Part shown: one piece after another, positions 1 through 8,808 of the stretch
How the letters are laid out: each line of letters opens with the position of its first letter
Numbering within the stretch: the first letter of the stretch is position 1
Source of the DNA: Lactococcus hircilactis
GTDB taxonomy: Bacteria; Bacillota; Bacilli; Lactobacillales; Streptococcaceae
Length of the DNA stretch: 64,000 bases
NCBI RefSeq assembly: GCF_009601015.1
Contig: NZ_WITJ01000003.1
Span: forward strand, 62,001 to 126,000
Direction of reading: 5' to 3'
Notes under the pieces: generated by a model
Seen by the model: only the letters and a program-made list of their open reading frames with translations
The model's database searches: none
Told to the model about the DNA's origin: nothing
Translations under genes and position numbers: made by a program

Positions 1-522
1 ATTGGAAAAATATTTTTCACTCAAACTTCTCTTCCTGCATTTATTGCCATCGTCATCGCTTTTATCGCTTGGTATGTTTTGTTTAAAACGCGTTTTGGAC
101 TTCGGTTACGTTCTGTTGGAGAAAATCCTCAAGCGGCGGATACACTTGGGATTAACGTTTATGCTTATCGTTGGGCAGGTGTTTTAATTTCTGGCGTACT
201 CGGAGGAATCGGAGGAGCGATTTATGCACAAGCAATTTCTGGAAACTTCTCTGTTTCTACTATCGTTGGTCAAGGATTTATCTCATTAGCAGCCATGATT
301 TTTGGAAAATGGAATCCAATCGGTGCAATGCTTGCATCACTTCTGTTTGGATTATCTACTTCACTTGCAGTAGTGGGTGGACAAATTCCTGGAATTAAAG
401 AAATTCCATCAACCTTCCTGCAGATGTTACCTTATGTTGTTACCATCGTCGTTTTGGCTCTTTTCCTTGGAAAAGCAGTCGCGCCAAAAGCAGATGGAAC
501 AAATTATATTAAATCGAAGTAA
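1..522 (+). CDS. Nucleoside-type ABC transporter permease (3' part)
   Basis: This is the last 173 codons of an inner-membrane permease; the gene starts before the window. The reading frame is open from base 1. The segment RLRSVGENPQAADTLGI is typical of the permeases that work with BmpA-type lipoproteins in nucleoside uptake (the nupABC/yufOPQ type). It is followed by Gly-rich membrane segments around residues 50-75, 80-110 and 135-155, ending in a short charged tail. It would form the channel together with a second permease and an ATPase that must lie upstream, outside the window. A terminator follows directly. The family call is confident; the exact substrate is inferred. Confidence 0.85.
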   Translation: MGKIFFTQTSLPAFIAIVIAFIAWYVLFKTRFGLRLRSVGENPQAADTLGINVYAYRWAGVLISGVLGGIGGAIYAQAISGNFSVSTIVGQGFISLAAMIFGKWNPIGAMLASLLFGLSTSLAVVGGQIPGIKEIPSTFLQMLPYVVTIVVLALFLGKAVAPKADGTNYIKSK

Positions 523-531
523 TCGAATTAC

Positions 532-570
532 AAAACAACCCGTTGTCAGTACTGACAGCGGATTGTTTTT
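532..570. terminator. Terminator built around a palindrome copy
   Basis: A stem of AAACAA...CCG pairing with CGG...TTGTTT encloses TTGTCAGTACTGACAG (543-558) and ends in a T run. It closes the permease gene. The T run overlaps the stop codon of the convergent LysR gene. Confidence 0.75.
543..558. repeat. Dispersed palindrome, variant TTGTCAGTACTGACAG
   Basis: It differs from the 16-bp consensus only at the first base. It forms the upper part of the terminator stem after the permease gene. Confidence 0.9.
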
Positions 571-1498
571 ATTTTTCCTCAAAGACATGAAAACCATAAC
601 TTTTTATATGATGATTAAGTAAATCTAAATATTTTTTAGCTGTTTCACTCATTTCAATCTTTTTGTGTTTTAAATATCCCAAAGTAATCGTATCTTCAAC
701 TTCCAGTGGAATCGCAATAATTTTTTCATCATTCAGTTGATTACTAATAATCCCTGAACTGATCGTATAACCATTTAAACCAATCATTAAGTTAAAAATT
801 GTTGCTCGATCACTCACTTGGATACTTTTTTTATGTGCTAAAGGACTCAGAATCTCTTCTGAAAAATAAAATGAATTCGTATCCCCCTGCTCATAAGAAA
901 GGTAGGGGAAATCTTCTAAATCAGAAAGCTTAATGCTTTTCTTTTTTGTCAATGGATTGTCTCGTCCCACAAAAATATGCGGTTTCGCTTCAAATAATGG
1001 AGTAAATTCTAATGATTTTTCAGAGATCAACCGTTTCAATACTGTTTTATTAAAAGCATTGAGATAAATAACCCCTAACTCACTGCGAAAACTTTGAATA
1101 TCATTTAATACATTTTCTGTTTGAGTTTCTCGTAAGGTAAAGTGATACTGCTCTCCTCCGAGCTGTTTAACCAATTCAACAAAAGCGTGCACTACAAACG
1201 CGTAATGTTGGCCAGAGACACTGAAAATCTGTTTGCGTTGCATTTCTGTTTTGAAATGCTCATCTAAAAGATTCACTTGGTCCAACACCGAACGGGAATA
1301 GTTTATAAACTCACGTCCTGTATCCGTTAATGTAATCCCAACTTTACTGCGATAAAAAAGTTGAACATGGTACTCTTCTTCTAAATCTTTCATCGCTTGG
1401 GACAAGGAGGGTTGACTAATAAAGAGTTTTTTGGCTGCCTCATTAATTGATCCAGTTTCTGCGATTTTTTCTAAATATTGCAATTGTTGAATTCTCAT
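569..1498 (-). CDS. LysR-family regulator, probably of methionine/cysteine genes
   Basis: This 309-residue protein has an N-terminal winged helix-turn-helix (about residues 1-60, with GSINEAAKKLFISQPSLSQA) and a substrate-binding domain of normal LysR length. I chose the ATG at 1498 because AGAGG lies five bases upstream; a GTG at 1504 would overlap that ribosome site. The gene is divergent from metE, and a LysR-like T-N11-A site lies in the shared promoter region. By context it probably senses a sulfur metabolite and activates metE-metF, as MtaR, MetR and CmbR do in relatives. The family is certain; the target is inferred from position. Confidence 0.85.
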   Translation of the reverse strand: MRIQQLQYLEKIAETGSINEAAKKLFISQPSLSQAMKDLEEEYHVQLFYRSKVGITLTDTGREFINYSRSVLDQVNLLDEHFKTEMQRKQIFSVSGQHYAFVVHAFVELVKQLGGEQYHFTLRETQTENVLNDIQSFRSELGVIYLNAFNKTVLKRLISEKSLEFTPLFEAKPHIFVGRDNPLTKKKSIKLSDLEDFPYLSYEQGDTNSFYFSEEILSPLAHKKSIQVSDRATIFNLMIGLNGYTISSGIISNQLNDEKIIAIPLEVEDTITLGYLKHKKIEMSETAKKYLDLLNHHIKSYGFHVFEEK

Positions 1499-1509
1499 GA
1501 CCACCTCTA

Positions 1510-1526
1510 TATAGTTAATACCTATA
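1510..1526. promoter_or_regulatory. Putative LysR operator (met box-like)
   Basis: TATAGTTAATACCTATA is an interrupted inverted repeat (TATAG...CTATA) next to the start of the LysR gene. It resembles the TATAGTT-type boxes of the streptococcal and lactococcal methionine regulators. It would serve autoregulation and metE activation. Confidence 0.5.
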
Positions 1527-1568
1527 ATATATCACAAAAAATATATATTATCTATAATTTCAATTTCG

Positions 1569-1577
1569 TGCTATACT
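1569..1577 (+). promoter_or_regulatory. metE promoter, extended -10
   Basis: TG-C-TATACT is an extended -10 element about 54 bases before the metE ATG. No good -35 box is visible, as expected for an activator-dependent promoter. Confidence 0.5.
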
Positions 1578-1630
1578 ATTTTCATACTAAAAATGAATAG
1601 AAAAGCAAGTTTTGCTATGGAGAATGACTG

Positions 1631-3892
1631 ATGACCACTTCAATTATTGGATTTCCACGAATTGGAAAAAACAGAGAACTTAAATTCGCTACTGAAAAAT
1701 ATTTCAAACACGATTTATCACAAGAATCACTTGAAAAAACAGCAAAAGAAATTCGAATCGAAAATTGGAACCTTCAAAAACAAGCTGAGATTGAGTATCC
1801 TGTTTCAAATGATTTTTCATTTTATGATCAAGTCCTTGATACATCTCGTTTTTTAAATGCGATTCCAAAACGTTTCCAAGACTTAAATCTGAATGCATTA
1901 GAAACATATTTTGCTATGGCAAGGGGGTTGCAGACTGAAAAAATTGATGTTAAAGCACTCCCTATGAAAAAATGGTTCAATACAAATTATCACTATATTG
2001 TACCTGAACTTAGCTCTGAAACTCAAATCAAAGCAAGTACAGATCAGATTCTCGAATCAATTTTAGAAGCAAGAAAATCTGGAATTGAAACGCGTCCGAC
2101 GCTCGTTGGTCCTTATACTTTCTTAAAATTAGCGACTTACACTGAAAACGCACGCCCCGAAGATTTTATTGCTTCATTTCAAACTGCTTACAAACTTCTT
2201 TTAAATGAATTGGATAAAAACAATGTGACTTGGCTTCAGATTGATGAACCAGCGTTAGTTTTAGAACAAAATGATGCAGATCTTGAGTTGTTCAAAACTT
2301 TATATCAAGAAATTTTGAAAGAAAAGAAAACCACAAAAGTCTTACTCCAAACTTATTTTGGAGATGTCAGAGATGCTTATTTGACGCTTTTAGCGCTTGA
2401 TTTTGATGGAATCGGTTTGGATTTTGTGGAAGGACGCGAAAGTCTTCATTTAATTGAACGCTATGGTTTTCCTGAAAATAAAATTTTATTTGCTGGTTTA
2501 GTTAATGGAAAAAATATTTGGAAAAATAATTATCAAAAAACTCTGGACATTATCAGTCAATGGCCAAAAAATATTCACTTTGTATTGAGTACCAGCTGTT
2601 CTTTACAGCATGTTCCTGTCACAATCACCTCTGAAACACAACTTTCTCAAGATATTCTCAATCATTTTGCATTTGCTACAGAGAAACTTCAAGAACTTCA
2701 TGAGCTTGATGCCATTGTATTTCACGGAAATACTGCATTTTTAGTTGAAAATGAACGTTATTTTACTGGAAATCGGATAAAAAAAGATGATGCTTTAGCT
2801 CAAAAAATTGATCACTTGACCGCTTTAGATTTCGAACGTCAGCCTTCTTTTTCAAAACGACTTGAAATTCAAAAAGAAGCACTCAAACTTCCCCTTCTCC
2901 CAACAACAACGATTGGTTCTTTTCCTCAAACCAAAGAAATTCGCGTGGCGCGTTTAGCACATAAAAAAAATGAACTTTCTGATGATGCCTATGAGCAATT
3001 TTTAAAAGAAAAAATCACGCAATGGATCAAATTCCAAGAAGAAATCGGTATTGATGTATTGGTTCATGGTGAATTTGAACGCAATGATATGGTTGAATAC
3101 TTTGGCCAGCAATTGAGTGGATATGTCTTCACACAAAAAGCGTGGGTTCAATCTTATGGAACACGTTGTGTGAAACCACCGATTGTGTGGGGGGACATTC
3201 GTCGTCCTAATCCCATGACGGTAAAATGGTCAAAATTTGCACAAGAACAGACTCAAAAAGTCATGAAAGGAATGTTAACTGGTCCTGTTACGATTTTAAA
3301 TTGGAGTTTTCCGCGTGAAGACATTAGTCTAAAAGAAAGTACACTTCAACTTGCCTTAGCCATTCAAGAGGAAGTTTTGGATCTTGAACGTGCAGGTATT
3401 CGAATCATTCAGATTGATGAAGCTGCGCTTAGAGAAAAATTACCCTTAAGAAAGAGCGATTGGAATAAGGAGTATTTGGATTGGGCAATTCCTGCTTTTC
3501 GCCTCGTCCATGCAAAAGTCAAAGCAGAAACTCAAATTCACACGCACATGTGTTATTCAGAGTTTACGGATATTATTCCTGCTATTGATGCAATGGATGC
3601 GGATGTCATTTCATTTGAGGCGAGTCGTTCAGATCTTTCTATTTTGGATAGTTTAAAAGAAAATCATTTTAAAACACTTGTTGGACCTGGTGTTTATGAT
3701 ATTCATTCGCCAAGAATTCCATCAGTTGAAGAAATTGAAACGCAAATTGAGCGCATATTAGAGAAAGTTCCTGTTGATCATGTTTGGATTAATCCAGATT
3801 GTGGTTTAAAAACAAGAGCAAGTAAAGAAACAAAAGAAAGTTTAGCTCATCTTTCTGAGGCTGCTAAGACATATAGAAAGAAATACCTATGA
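1631..3892 (+). CDS. metE: Cobalamin-independent methionine synthase
   Basis: MetE transfers the methyl group of 5-methyltetrahydropteroyl-triglutamate to homocysteine, giving methionine in the cytoplasm. At 753 residues it has the full two-barrel length. The zinc ligands are present: His639 and Cys641 (HTHMCYSEF), Glu663 (SFEASRSD) and Cys724 (NPDCGLKT). The substrate motifs GEFERNDMVEYFG and QIDEAALREKLPLR are also intact. The start has GGAG nine bases upstream. Its last bases overlap the metF ATG by four nucleotides, so the two are translationally coupled: MetF supplies the methyl donor. Confidence 0.97.
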   Translation: MTTSIIGFPRIGKNRELKFATEKYFKHDLSQESLEKTAKEIRIENWNLQKQAEIEYPVSNDFSFYDQVLDTSRFLNAIPKRFQDLNLNALETYFAMARGLQTEKIDVKALPMKKWFNTNYHYIVPELSSETQIKASTDQILESILEARKSGIETRPTLVGPYTFLKLATYTENARPEDFIASFQTAYKLLLNELDKNNVTWLQIDEPALVLEQNDADLELFKTLYQEILKEKKTTKVLLQTYFGDVRDAYLTLLALDFDGIGLDFVEGRESLHLIERYGFPENKILFAGLVNGKNIWKNNYQKTLDIISQWPKNIHFVLSTSCSLQHVPVTITSETQLSQDILNHFAFATEKLQELHELDAIVFHGNTAFLVENERYFTGNRIKKDDALAQKIDHLTALDFERQPSFSKRLEIQKEALKLPLLPTTTIGSFPQTKEIRVARLAHKKNELSDDAYEQFLKEKITQWIKFQEEIGIDVLVHGEFERNDMVEYFGQQLSGYVFTQKAWVQSYGTRCVKPPIVWGDIRRPNPMTVKWSKFAQEQTQKVMKGMLTGPVTILNWSFPREDISLKESTLQLALAIQEEVLDLERAGIRIIQIDEAALREKLPLRKSDWNKEYLDWAIPAFRLVHAKVKAETQIHTHMCYSEFTDIIPAIDAMDADVISFEASRSDLSILDSLKENHFKTLVGPGVYDIHSPRIPSVEEIETQIERILEKVPVDHVWINPDCGLKTRASKETKESLAHLSEAAKTYRKKYL

Positions 3893-4761
3893 CAAAAAAC
3901 GAGAGTGCTGCTCGTCTCTCTTTTGAAGTTTTCCCGCCAAATACGGATGTGGGAACCTCAAAATTATTGACCACACTTGACGAATTGAAAAGTTTATCTC
4001 CTTCTTTTATCAGTGTGACATGCAGTAATAAAAGGGAAAATATTGAAAATACAACCATTAAAGTGGCTGATTATGTCACGAATGTTTTAAATATTCCAAC
4101 AGTAGCACATCTTCCTGCTTGTGCGCTTAATCAAAAACAAGTTGAAAATATTTTAAAGCGTTGCGCTGAGCTAAACATTAATCGTGTATTAGCTTTGCGA
4201 GGTGATTTGACTCCTGATTTATCAACTCCTTCGGATTTTAAATATGCGAGTGATTTGATTGAATTTATCCAATCTACCGCGCCAGACTTTAAAATCAGTG
4301 GGGCGTGTTATCCAGAATGTCATCCTGAATCTCAATCGGTCATTAGTGATCTTCACTATCTCAAACAAAAAATGGATGCCGGGTGTCAGGAATTCATTTC
4401 CCAATTTTTCCTAGATAACGAGTGTTTTTATCAGTTTCAAGAGCGCTGTGCCTTATCAGATATTAACATCCCAATTTTGGCAGGAATTATGCCGATCATC
4501 AATCGCAAACAAGCGTTGAGACTTTTGAAAACTTCACACACACATTTGCCGAGAAAATTTGTTGCGATGCTTGATAAATATGAGCATAATCCAATTGCTT
4601 TAAGAGATGCGGGTTTGGCATATGCGATTGATCAGATTGTTGATTTATTGACGCAAGGCGTGAGTGGGATACATCTTTATACCATGAATAACAGTCAAAC
4701 GGCTAAAGCGATTCATGCGGCGACTGCCTCGCTATTTGAGGAAGCTTGCTCAACACACTAA
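3889..4761 (+). CDS. metF: Methylenetetrahydrofolate reductase
   Basis: MetF reduces 5,10-methylene-THF to 5-methyl-THF with a flavin, feeding MetE. The 290-residue protein is the normal single-domain barrel. It starts with SFEVFPPNTD, where the catalytic Glu lies, and carries RGD (residues 103-105) and GACYPECHPES. The ATG sits inside the metE stop (ATGA), so it is expressed from the metE promoter. A terminator follows 40 bases after the stop. Confidence 0.96.
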   Translation: MTKNESAARLSFEVFPPNTDVGTSKLLTTLDELKSLSPSFISVTCSNKRENIENTTIKVADYVTNVLNIPTVAHLPACALNQKQVENILKRCAELNINRVLALRGDLTPDLSTPSDFKYASDLIEFIQSTAPDFKISGACYPECHPESQSVISDLHYLKQKMDAGCQEFISQFFLDNECFYQFQERCALSDINIPILAGIMPIINRKQALRLLKTSHTHLPRKFVAMLDKYEHNPIALRDAGLAYAIDQIVDLLTQGVSGIHLYTMNNSQTAKAIHAATASLFEEACSTH

Positions 4762-4802
4762 CCTTCGATTTGAATGTCGTTCCGTGATAAAAAATTCACA
4801 TT

Positions 4803-4831
4803 AAAAAAAGTTATCTTTGGATAACTTTTTT
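4803..4831. terminator. Terminator after metF
   Basis: AAAAAAGTTATC and GATAACTTTTTT form a hairpin with a short loop and T runs on both strands. It can stop transcription from metF and also from the convergent leu operon. Confidence 0.85.
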
Positions 4832-4857
4832 GTGCTCATATTGTCAGTAGTAATCAT

Positions 4858-4880
4858 AAAAAAGTGCGGAGGTACTTTTT
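4858..4880 (-). terminator. Possible terminator after leuD
   Basis: AAAAAGT and ACTTTTT pair around a GC-rich loop directly beyond the leuD stop. The stem is weak, and the 4803 hairpin may be the main stop. Confidence 0.5.
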
Positions 4881-4882
4881 CG

Positions 4883-5473
4883 TTATTGCCAATATGAGGG
4901 ACGTGATTTTTCGTATTTTTCTATCTGATCGAGGTATTGTAAGGTGATACCGATGTCGTCAAGTCCGTTGATGAGTTTGTGTTTCCATGTGGCATCAATT
5001 TCAAAGGGAAATGTCCCTTTTGAGCATTGAATTGTTTGGTTGGGTAAATCAATTGTAATGGCTTCTGATGCGTCCAATTGTGCCAGCTGTTCTAACACTT
5101 CACGTGGCTGGACAATGGGCAACAGTCCATTTTTTAAACTATTATTATAAAAAATATCTGAATATGATCCTGCGATCACTGCTTTAAATCCGTAATCGGA
5201 AAGTGCCCAAGCGGCATGTTCGCGACTTGATCCAGAACCAAAATTATCACCTGAAATTAATAGTCCAGCGTGACGGTATTCAGGCTGATTCAATATAAAT
5301 TCTGGATTTTCATCGTAATCGCCATTCAAAAATCGCCATTCAAAAAAAAGATTTTGTCCAAACGCTTTTTTATCTATCGCTTTGAGGAATTGTTTGGGGA
5401 TGATTTGGTCGGTATCAATATTATCATTCATGAGTGGAACGGTTGTTCCAGAATAAATTGTAAATTTTTCCAT
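4883..5473 (-). CDS. leuD: 3-isopropylmalate dehydratase small subunit
   Basis: LeuD is the swivelling subunit of isopropylmalate isomerase; it pairs with LeuC to convert 2- to 3-isopropylmalate. The 196-residue length is standard. The motifs [14 protein letters not shown] and [15 protein letters not shown] are the family hallmarks. It is the last gene of the leucine operon, 28 bases after leuC. No ilv genes follow, unlike the long leu-ilv operon known in Lactococcus lactis. Confidence 0.96.
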   Translation of the reverse strand: MEKFTIYSGTTVPLMNDNIDTDQIIPKQFLKAIDKKAFGQNLFFEWRFLNGDYDENPEFILNQPEYRHAGLLISGDNFGSGSSREHAAWALSDYGFKAVIAGSYSDIFYNNSLKNGLLPIVQPREVLEQLAQLDASEAITIDLPNQTIQCSKGTFPFEIDATWKHKLINGLDDIGITLQYLDQIEKYEKSRPSYWQ

Positions 5474-5501
5474 TGTTTTTGCTCCTTATGTGCGGATAAT
5501 G

Positions 5502-6899
5502 TTAGGATTCATTGACAGAAGTGACGAGCGCTCTGACATCCACGAATTTTCCTGCTATTGCTGCTGCTGCAACCATCGCTGGACTTGCAAGGTGTGTACG
5601 CGCGTGAGGACCTTGGCGCCCTTCAAAGTTACGGTTACTTGATGAAGCACAATGGACGTATTCAGGAATTTGGTCGGGATTCATGCCAAGACACGCCGAG
5701 CAGCCAGGGTCACGCCACTCAAAGCCTGCTGTCTTGAAGATTTCATCTAATCCTTCAGCTTCTGCTGCTGTTTTGACTGGTCGTGAACCAGGAACGACAA
5801 CGGCCACGATATTCTCTGCGATGTGCTTGCCTTTAACAATCGCGGCTGCTTCACGCAGGTCTTCAAGGCGCGCATTAGTACAGCTCCCAAGGAAAACGTA
5901 GCCAAGATTAATGTCCTCAGCTGTCATGCCGGGTTTCATATCCATGTAGTTATAAGCACGCTCATAGTTGATATTTCCATCAATTTCAGGGAATTTTTCG
6001 CCAAATTCGAGTCCCATTCCTGGGTTCGTGCCCCATGTGACCATTGGTTTGAGCTGACTCACGTCAATTGTGAGGACTTTATCATATTCAGCATCAGGAT
6101 CACTGACAAGCGTTTTCCAGTCTTTGACTGCTTCATCAAAATTTTCAGGTGCTTCTGGACGTCCTTTGACGTATGCGTAAGTTTTTTCATCTGGATTCAT
6201 CAGCCCCAATTTCGCGCCGAATTCGATGGACATATTGCAAATCGTCATTCGCGCTTCCATCGAGAGATCAGAAATCGCCTCTCCTGTGTATTCGACCGCA
6301 TAGCCGACACCTGCATCGACACCGTATTTAGCAATCAAGGCTAAAATATAATCTTTGGAATAGACCCCTTTTTGTGGTTTTCCTGTAAACTCAATTTTCA
6401 TGCGCTTTGGCTTTACTTGCCAGAGTGTTTGAGTTACTAGGACGTGTTCCACTTCGCTTGTCCCAATTCCAAATGCCATCGCACCAAATGCGCCATTAGT
6501 CGCCGTGTGGCTATCGCCGCAAACCACTGTCTTTCCTGGCTGCGTCCGTCCTGATTCAGGTGCGACCATGTGGACAATTCCTTGTCCTTTTGAGCCATGG
6601 AGTTCTGCAGGAATGCCAAATTCCTTGACGTTTGCCGTAAATGTATCAATCTGTTTTTTGGAAATCAAATCGCGGATGTCAAAAATTTCTTTTGTTGGTA
6701 CATTGTGATCGAGCGTGCCGTAAGTTAAATCAGGTCTGTGAACGCTGCGATGGTTATCGCGCAAGCCTTGAAACGCTTGTGGGCTTGTTACTTCGTGAAT
6801 CACGTGGAGGTCAATAAATAAAAGTTGAGGTTCTCCAATTTTCCCAGCAATCACATGCCGATCCCAAAGTTTGTCAAAGATTGTTTTTCCACTCATCAT
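5502..6899 (-). CDS. leuC: 3-isopropylmalate dehydratase large subunit
   Basis: LeuC carries the [4Fe-4S] cluster of isopropylmalate isomerase. The 465-residue protein has the aconitase-family motifs [29 protein letters not shown] and [14 protein letters not shown], so the three cluster cysteines are present. Two ATG codons stand in tandem at the start (6899 and 6896) and either could be used. Two palindrome copies separate it from leuB. Confidence 0.96.
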   Translation of the reverse strand: MMSGKTIFDKLWDRHVIAGKIGEPQLLFIDLHVIHEVTSPQAFQGLRDNHRSVHRPDLTYGTLDHNVPTKEIFDIRDLISKKQIDTFTANVKEFGIPAELHGSKGQGIVHMVAPESGRTQPGKTVVCGDSHTATNGAFGAMAFGIGTSEVEHVLVTQTLWQVKPKRMKIEFTGKPQKGVYSKDYILALIAKYGVDAGVGYAVEYTGEAISDLSMEARMTICNMSIEFGAKLGLMNPDEKTYAYVKGRPEAPENFDEAVKDWKTLVSDPDAEYDKVLTIDVSQLKPMVTWGTNPGMGLEFGEKFPEIDGNINYERAYNYMDMKPGMTAEDINLGYVFLGSCTNARLEDLREAAAIVKGKHIAENIVAVVVPGSRPVKTAAEAEGLDEIFKTAGFEWRDPGCSACLGMNPDQIPEYVHCASSSNRNFEGRQGPHARTHLASPAMVAAAAIAGKFVDVRALVTSVNES

Positions 6900-6923
6900 T
6901 CTACTCTTTTCTATTTTTTATTT

Positions 6924-6939
6924 CTGTCAGTACTGACAG
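6924..6939. repeat. Dispersed palindrome, exact copy
   Basis: CTGTCAGTACTGACAG lies in the leuB-leuC gap, 25 bases upstream of leuC in the transcript. Confidence 0.95.
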
Positions 6940-6955
6940 CACCGATTTTTCATTT

Positions 6956-6971
6956 CTGTCAGTACTGACAG
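6956..6971. repeat. Dispersed palindrome, exact copy
   Basis: This second exact copy lies 32 bases from the first, immediately after the leuB stop. Together the pair could form two hairpins in the operon mRNA, though no long T run follows on the minus strand. Confidence 0.95.
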
Positions 6972-6974
6972 TTT

Positions 6975-8009
6975 TTAAAGGCGCGCGATAATTGCTTTTG
7001 TCAGCGCTTGTGTGGTCGTTGTGCCACCTAAATCTTTAGTTCTATACCCATCACGAAACGTTTTTTCAACTGCATCTTCGATTTTTTGAGCGGCAGCACT
7101 TTCATTAAAGCTTTCTCTTAACATCATCGCAACGGATAAAATCATCCCAACGGGGTTCGCAATCCCTTGTCCTGCAATGTCTGGTGCTGAGCCGTGAATG
7201 GGTTCATAAAGTGCTAAGCCACTTTCGCCATGAGAACTTGATGGCATCACGCCGAGCGTTCCAGCCAAACTCGATGCTTCATCTGTCAAAATATCGCCGA
7301 AAAGATTTTCTGTCACAATGACATCGAATTTTTGCGGATTGGTAATCAAAAGCATGGCACAAGAATCAACCAATTGATGCTCTAACGTGACATCTGGATA
7401 ATCTTGTGCAACTTCATCTGCAATTTTTCGCCAAAGTTTAGAAGTTGCGAGTACATTTTGCTTATCTACTGAAGTGACGTGCTTTCTGGAGCGCTTTCTG
7501 GCTGTTTCAAATGCGAAGATCATGATGCGCTTGATTTCTTCTGCTGAATAATCATTGATGTCACGTGCTTTCGTTTCTTCAAGCTCATGTGCGCCAAAAT
7601 AGATTCCACCTGTCAATTCACGGATGACCACAAAATCAACTTCTGAAACATTCTTAATCGGTGCAAAATTTTTAAGTTCTTCATATATTTTTAATGGTCG
7701 AACATTTGCGTACAATCCGAGTGCTTTTCGCAATTGAAGTAAACCCTGCTCTGGACGTACTTTTGCGCCATTGTATTTCGGATGTCCAATTGCGGCCAAT
7801 AAAACCGCATCCGCATTTTTTGCCGCATCCAATGTTGATTCAGGCAATGGTGTATTAAAATGATCAATGGCAATGCCACCAAAATCATGCGCTTCAATGT
7901 CGTACGTCTCGTTTAAACATTCTGTCAGTGCTGACAGCACTTCAAGTCCTGCTTCCATAATCTCAGGACCGATGCCATCGCCTGATAAAGTTACAATTTT
8001 TTTAGTCAT
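6975..8009 (-). CDS. leuB: 3-isopropylmalate dehydrogenase
   Basis: LeuB oxidises and decarboxylates 3-isopropylmalate with NAD. The 344-residue protein shows SGDGIGPEIM at the N-terminus, the substrate arginines in the LLQLRKALGLYANVRP and VIRELTGGIYFG regions, and GSAPDIAGQGIANP for NAD binding. Residues 25-30, LSALTE, are encoded by a copy of the dispersed palindrome. A LysE-type exporter gene precedes it in the operon. Confidence 0.96.
   Translation of the reverse strand: MTKKIVTLSGDGIGPEIMEAGLEVLSALTECLNETYDIEAHDFGGIAIDHFNTPLPESTLDAAKNADAVLLAAIGHPKYNGAKVRPEQGLLQLRKALGLYANVRPLKIYEELKNFAPIKNVSEVDFVVIRELTGGIYFGAHELEETKARDINDYSAEEIKRIMIFAFETARKRSRKHVTSVDKQNVLATSKLWRKIADEVAQDYPDVTLEHQLVDSCAMLLITNPQKFDVIVTENLFGDILTDEASSLAGTLGVMPSSSHGESGLALYEPIHGSAPDIAGQGIANPVGMILSVAMMLRESFNESAAAQKIEDAVEKTFRDGYRTKDLGGTTTTQALTKAIIARL
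7922..7937. repeat. Dispersed palindrome variant inside leuB
   Basis: CTGTCAGTGCTGACAG is read on the minus strand as L25-S-A-L-T29 of LeuB. Confidence 0.9.
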
Positions 8010-8045
8010 TTTTTTCTTTCTATTTGCGTCAAATTTGACGCACTT

Positions 8046-8633
8046 TTATTTTAACACTATCAAAATTCCAGAGAGGATTAAAAATCCTCCGCCAAATATT
8101 ATCGCCATCCGACTTATCTTTTGACCAAGCAATTTCCCCAAATAATGGGCAAAAGTCGCGTATGTGAAATCGTTTATCAAGCCAACCACCAGATATAGCG
8201 TTCCCAATATAAAGAATTGCAAAGCAATATTTTCATTTTTATTAACGAATTGAGGAATAAATGAAGCAAAGAAAATAATGGTTTTAGGATTGAAAAACGT
8301 TAGAAGAAATCCTGATAAAAACAGTTTATTCTTTTCCTTATTTGCCTTATTTCGCTGATAAATTTTCAATGCACCGAGATAAATCAAGAGTGCACCACCA
8401 ACGTATTTTAAAACAATTTCAAAACTTGGAACACTATGAATTAAAGCACCAACACCAATAAACGAAAGAATCATCGCTGATAAATCACCAAGAAAAGTCC
8501 CTGGAATAATTCTGTAAGCACTGTTTTTTCCTTGCTCAACGCTTGTCGTAATCAAAAAAGTAACCGACGGACCAGGAGCACAAATGATGAAAACACAAGC
8601 AATGAGGTAAGTGAGGAGTGTTGTGCTATTCAT
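8046..8633 (-). CDS. LysE/RhtB-family amino acid exporter
   Basis: This 195-residue integral membrane protein has about six hydrophobic segments. It carries the family signature CAPGPSVTFLITTSVEQG near residues 18-35 and LLTFFNPKTIIFFASFIPQF around residues 110-129. The start has GGAG at good spacing. Such proteins export amino acids such as lysine, homoserine or leucine. Its place between leuA and leuB suggests it relieves leucine or branched-chain intermediate overflow when the operon is on. The family is clear; the substrate is inferred from context. Confidence 0.85.
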   Translation of the reverse strand: MNSTTLLTYLIACVFIICAPGPSVTFLITTSVEQGKNSAYRIIPGTFLGDLSAMILSFIGVGALIHSVPSFEIVLKYVGGALLIYLGALKIYQRNKANKEKNKLFLSGFLLTFFNPKTIIFFASFIPQFVNKNENIALQFFILGTLYLVVGLINDFTYATFAHYLGKLLGQKISRMAIIFGGGFLILSGILIVLK

Positions 8634-8785
8634 GATTTTTCTCCTCTTATTTCAAGTTCTGATGCTTTTGTTCATTCTTGTGAACGCCAAAATAATTCAG
8701 CGTTGACGATCCATGTTTCCCACTCGCTACATTGCTAAAAAAATTTTTTCAGCTCAGTTAGACGTGGACTATTTTCATCGTTCAT
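8630..8785 (-). pseudogene. Decayed small ORF between leuA and the exporter gene
   Basis: One frame on the minus strand reads MNDENSPRLTELKKFF, a TAG stop (8735-8737), QCSEWETWIVNAELFWRSQE, a TGA stop (8672-8674), then TKASELEIRGEKS. It ends in TGA overlapping the exporter ATG as ATGA. The coupled end and the protein-like, Trp-rich composition suggest a former small gene with two nonsense codons; an A6T7 run just before the first stop could also reflect slippage. I recognise no family. It may instead be chance sequence in a 175-base gap. Confidence 0.35.
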
Positions 8786-8808
8786 TTTTTAGTTTTTTTT
8801 ATTTTCCA

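Noticed and set aside
5823-6344. 173-residue ORF antisense to leuC, and other long antisense ORFs (12773-13051, 14215-14709, 58861-59445)
   Set aside because: They mirror conserved genes on the other strand, lack ribosome sites and have implausible compositions.
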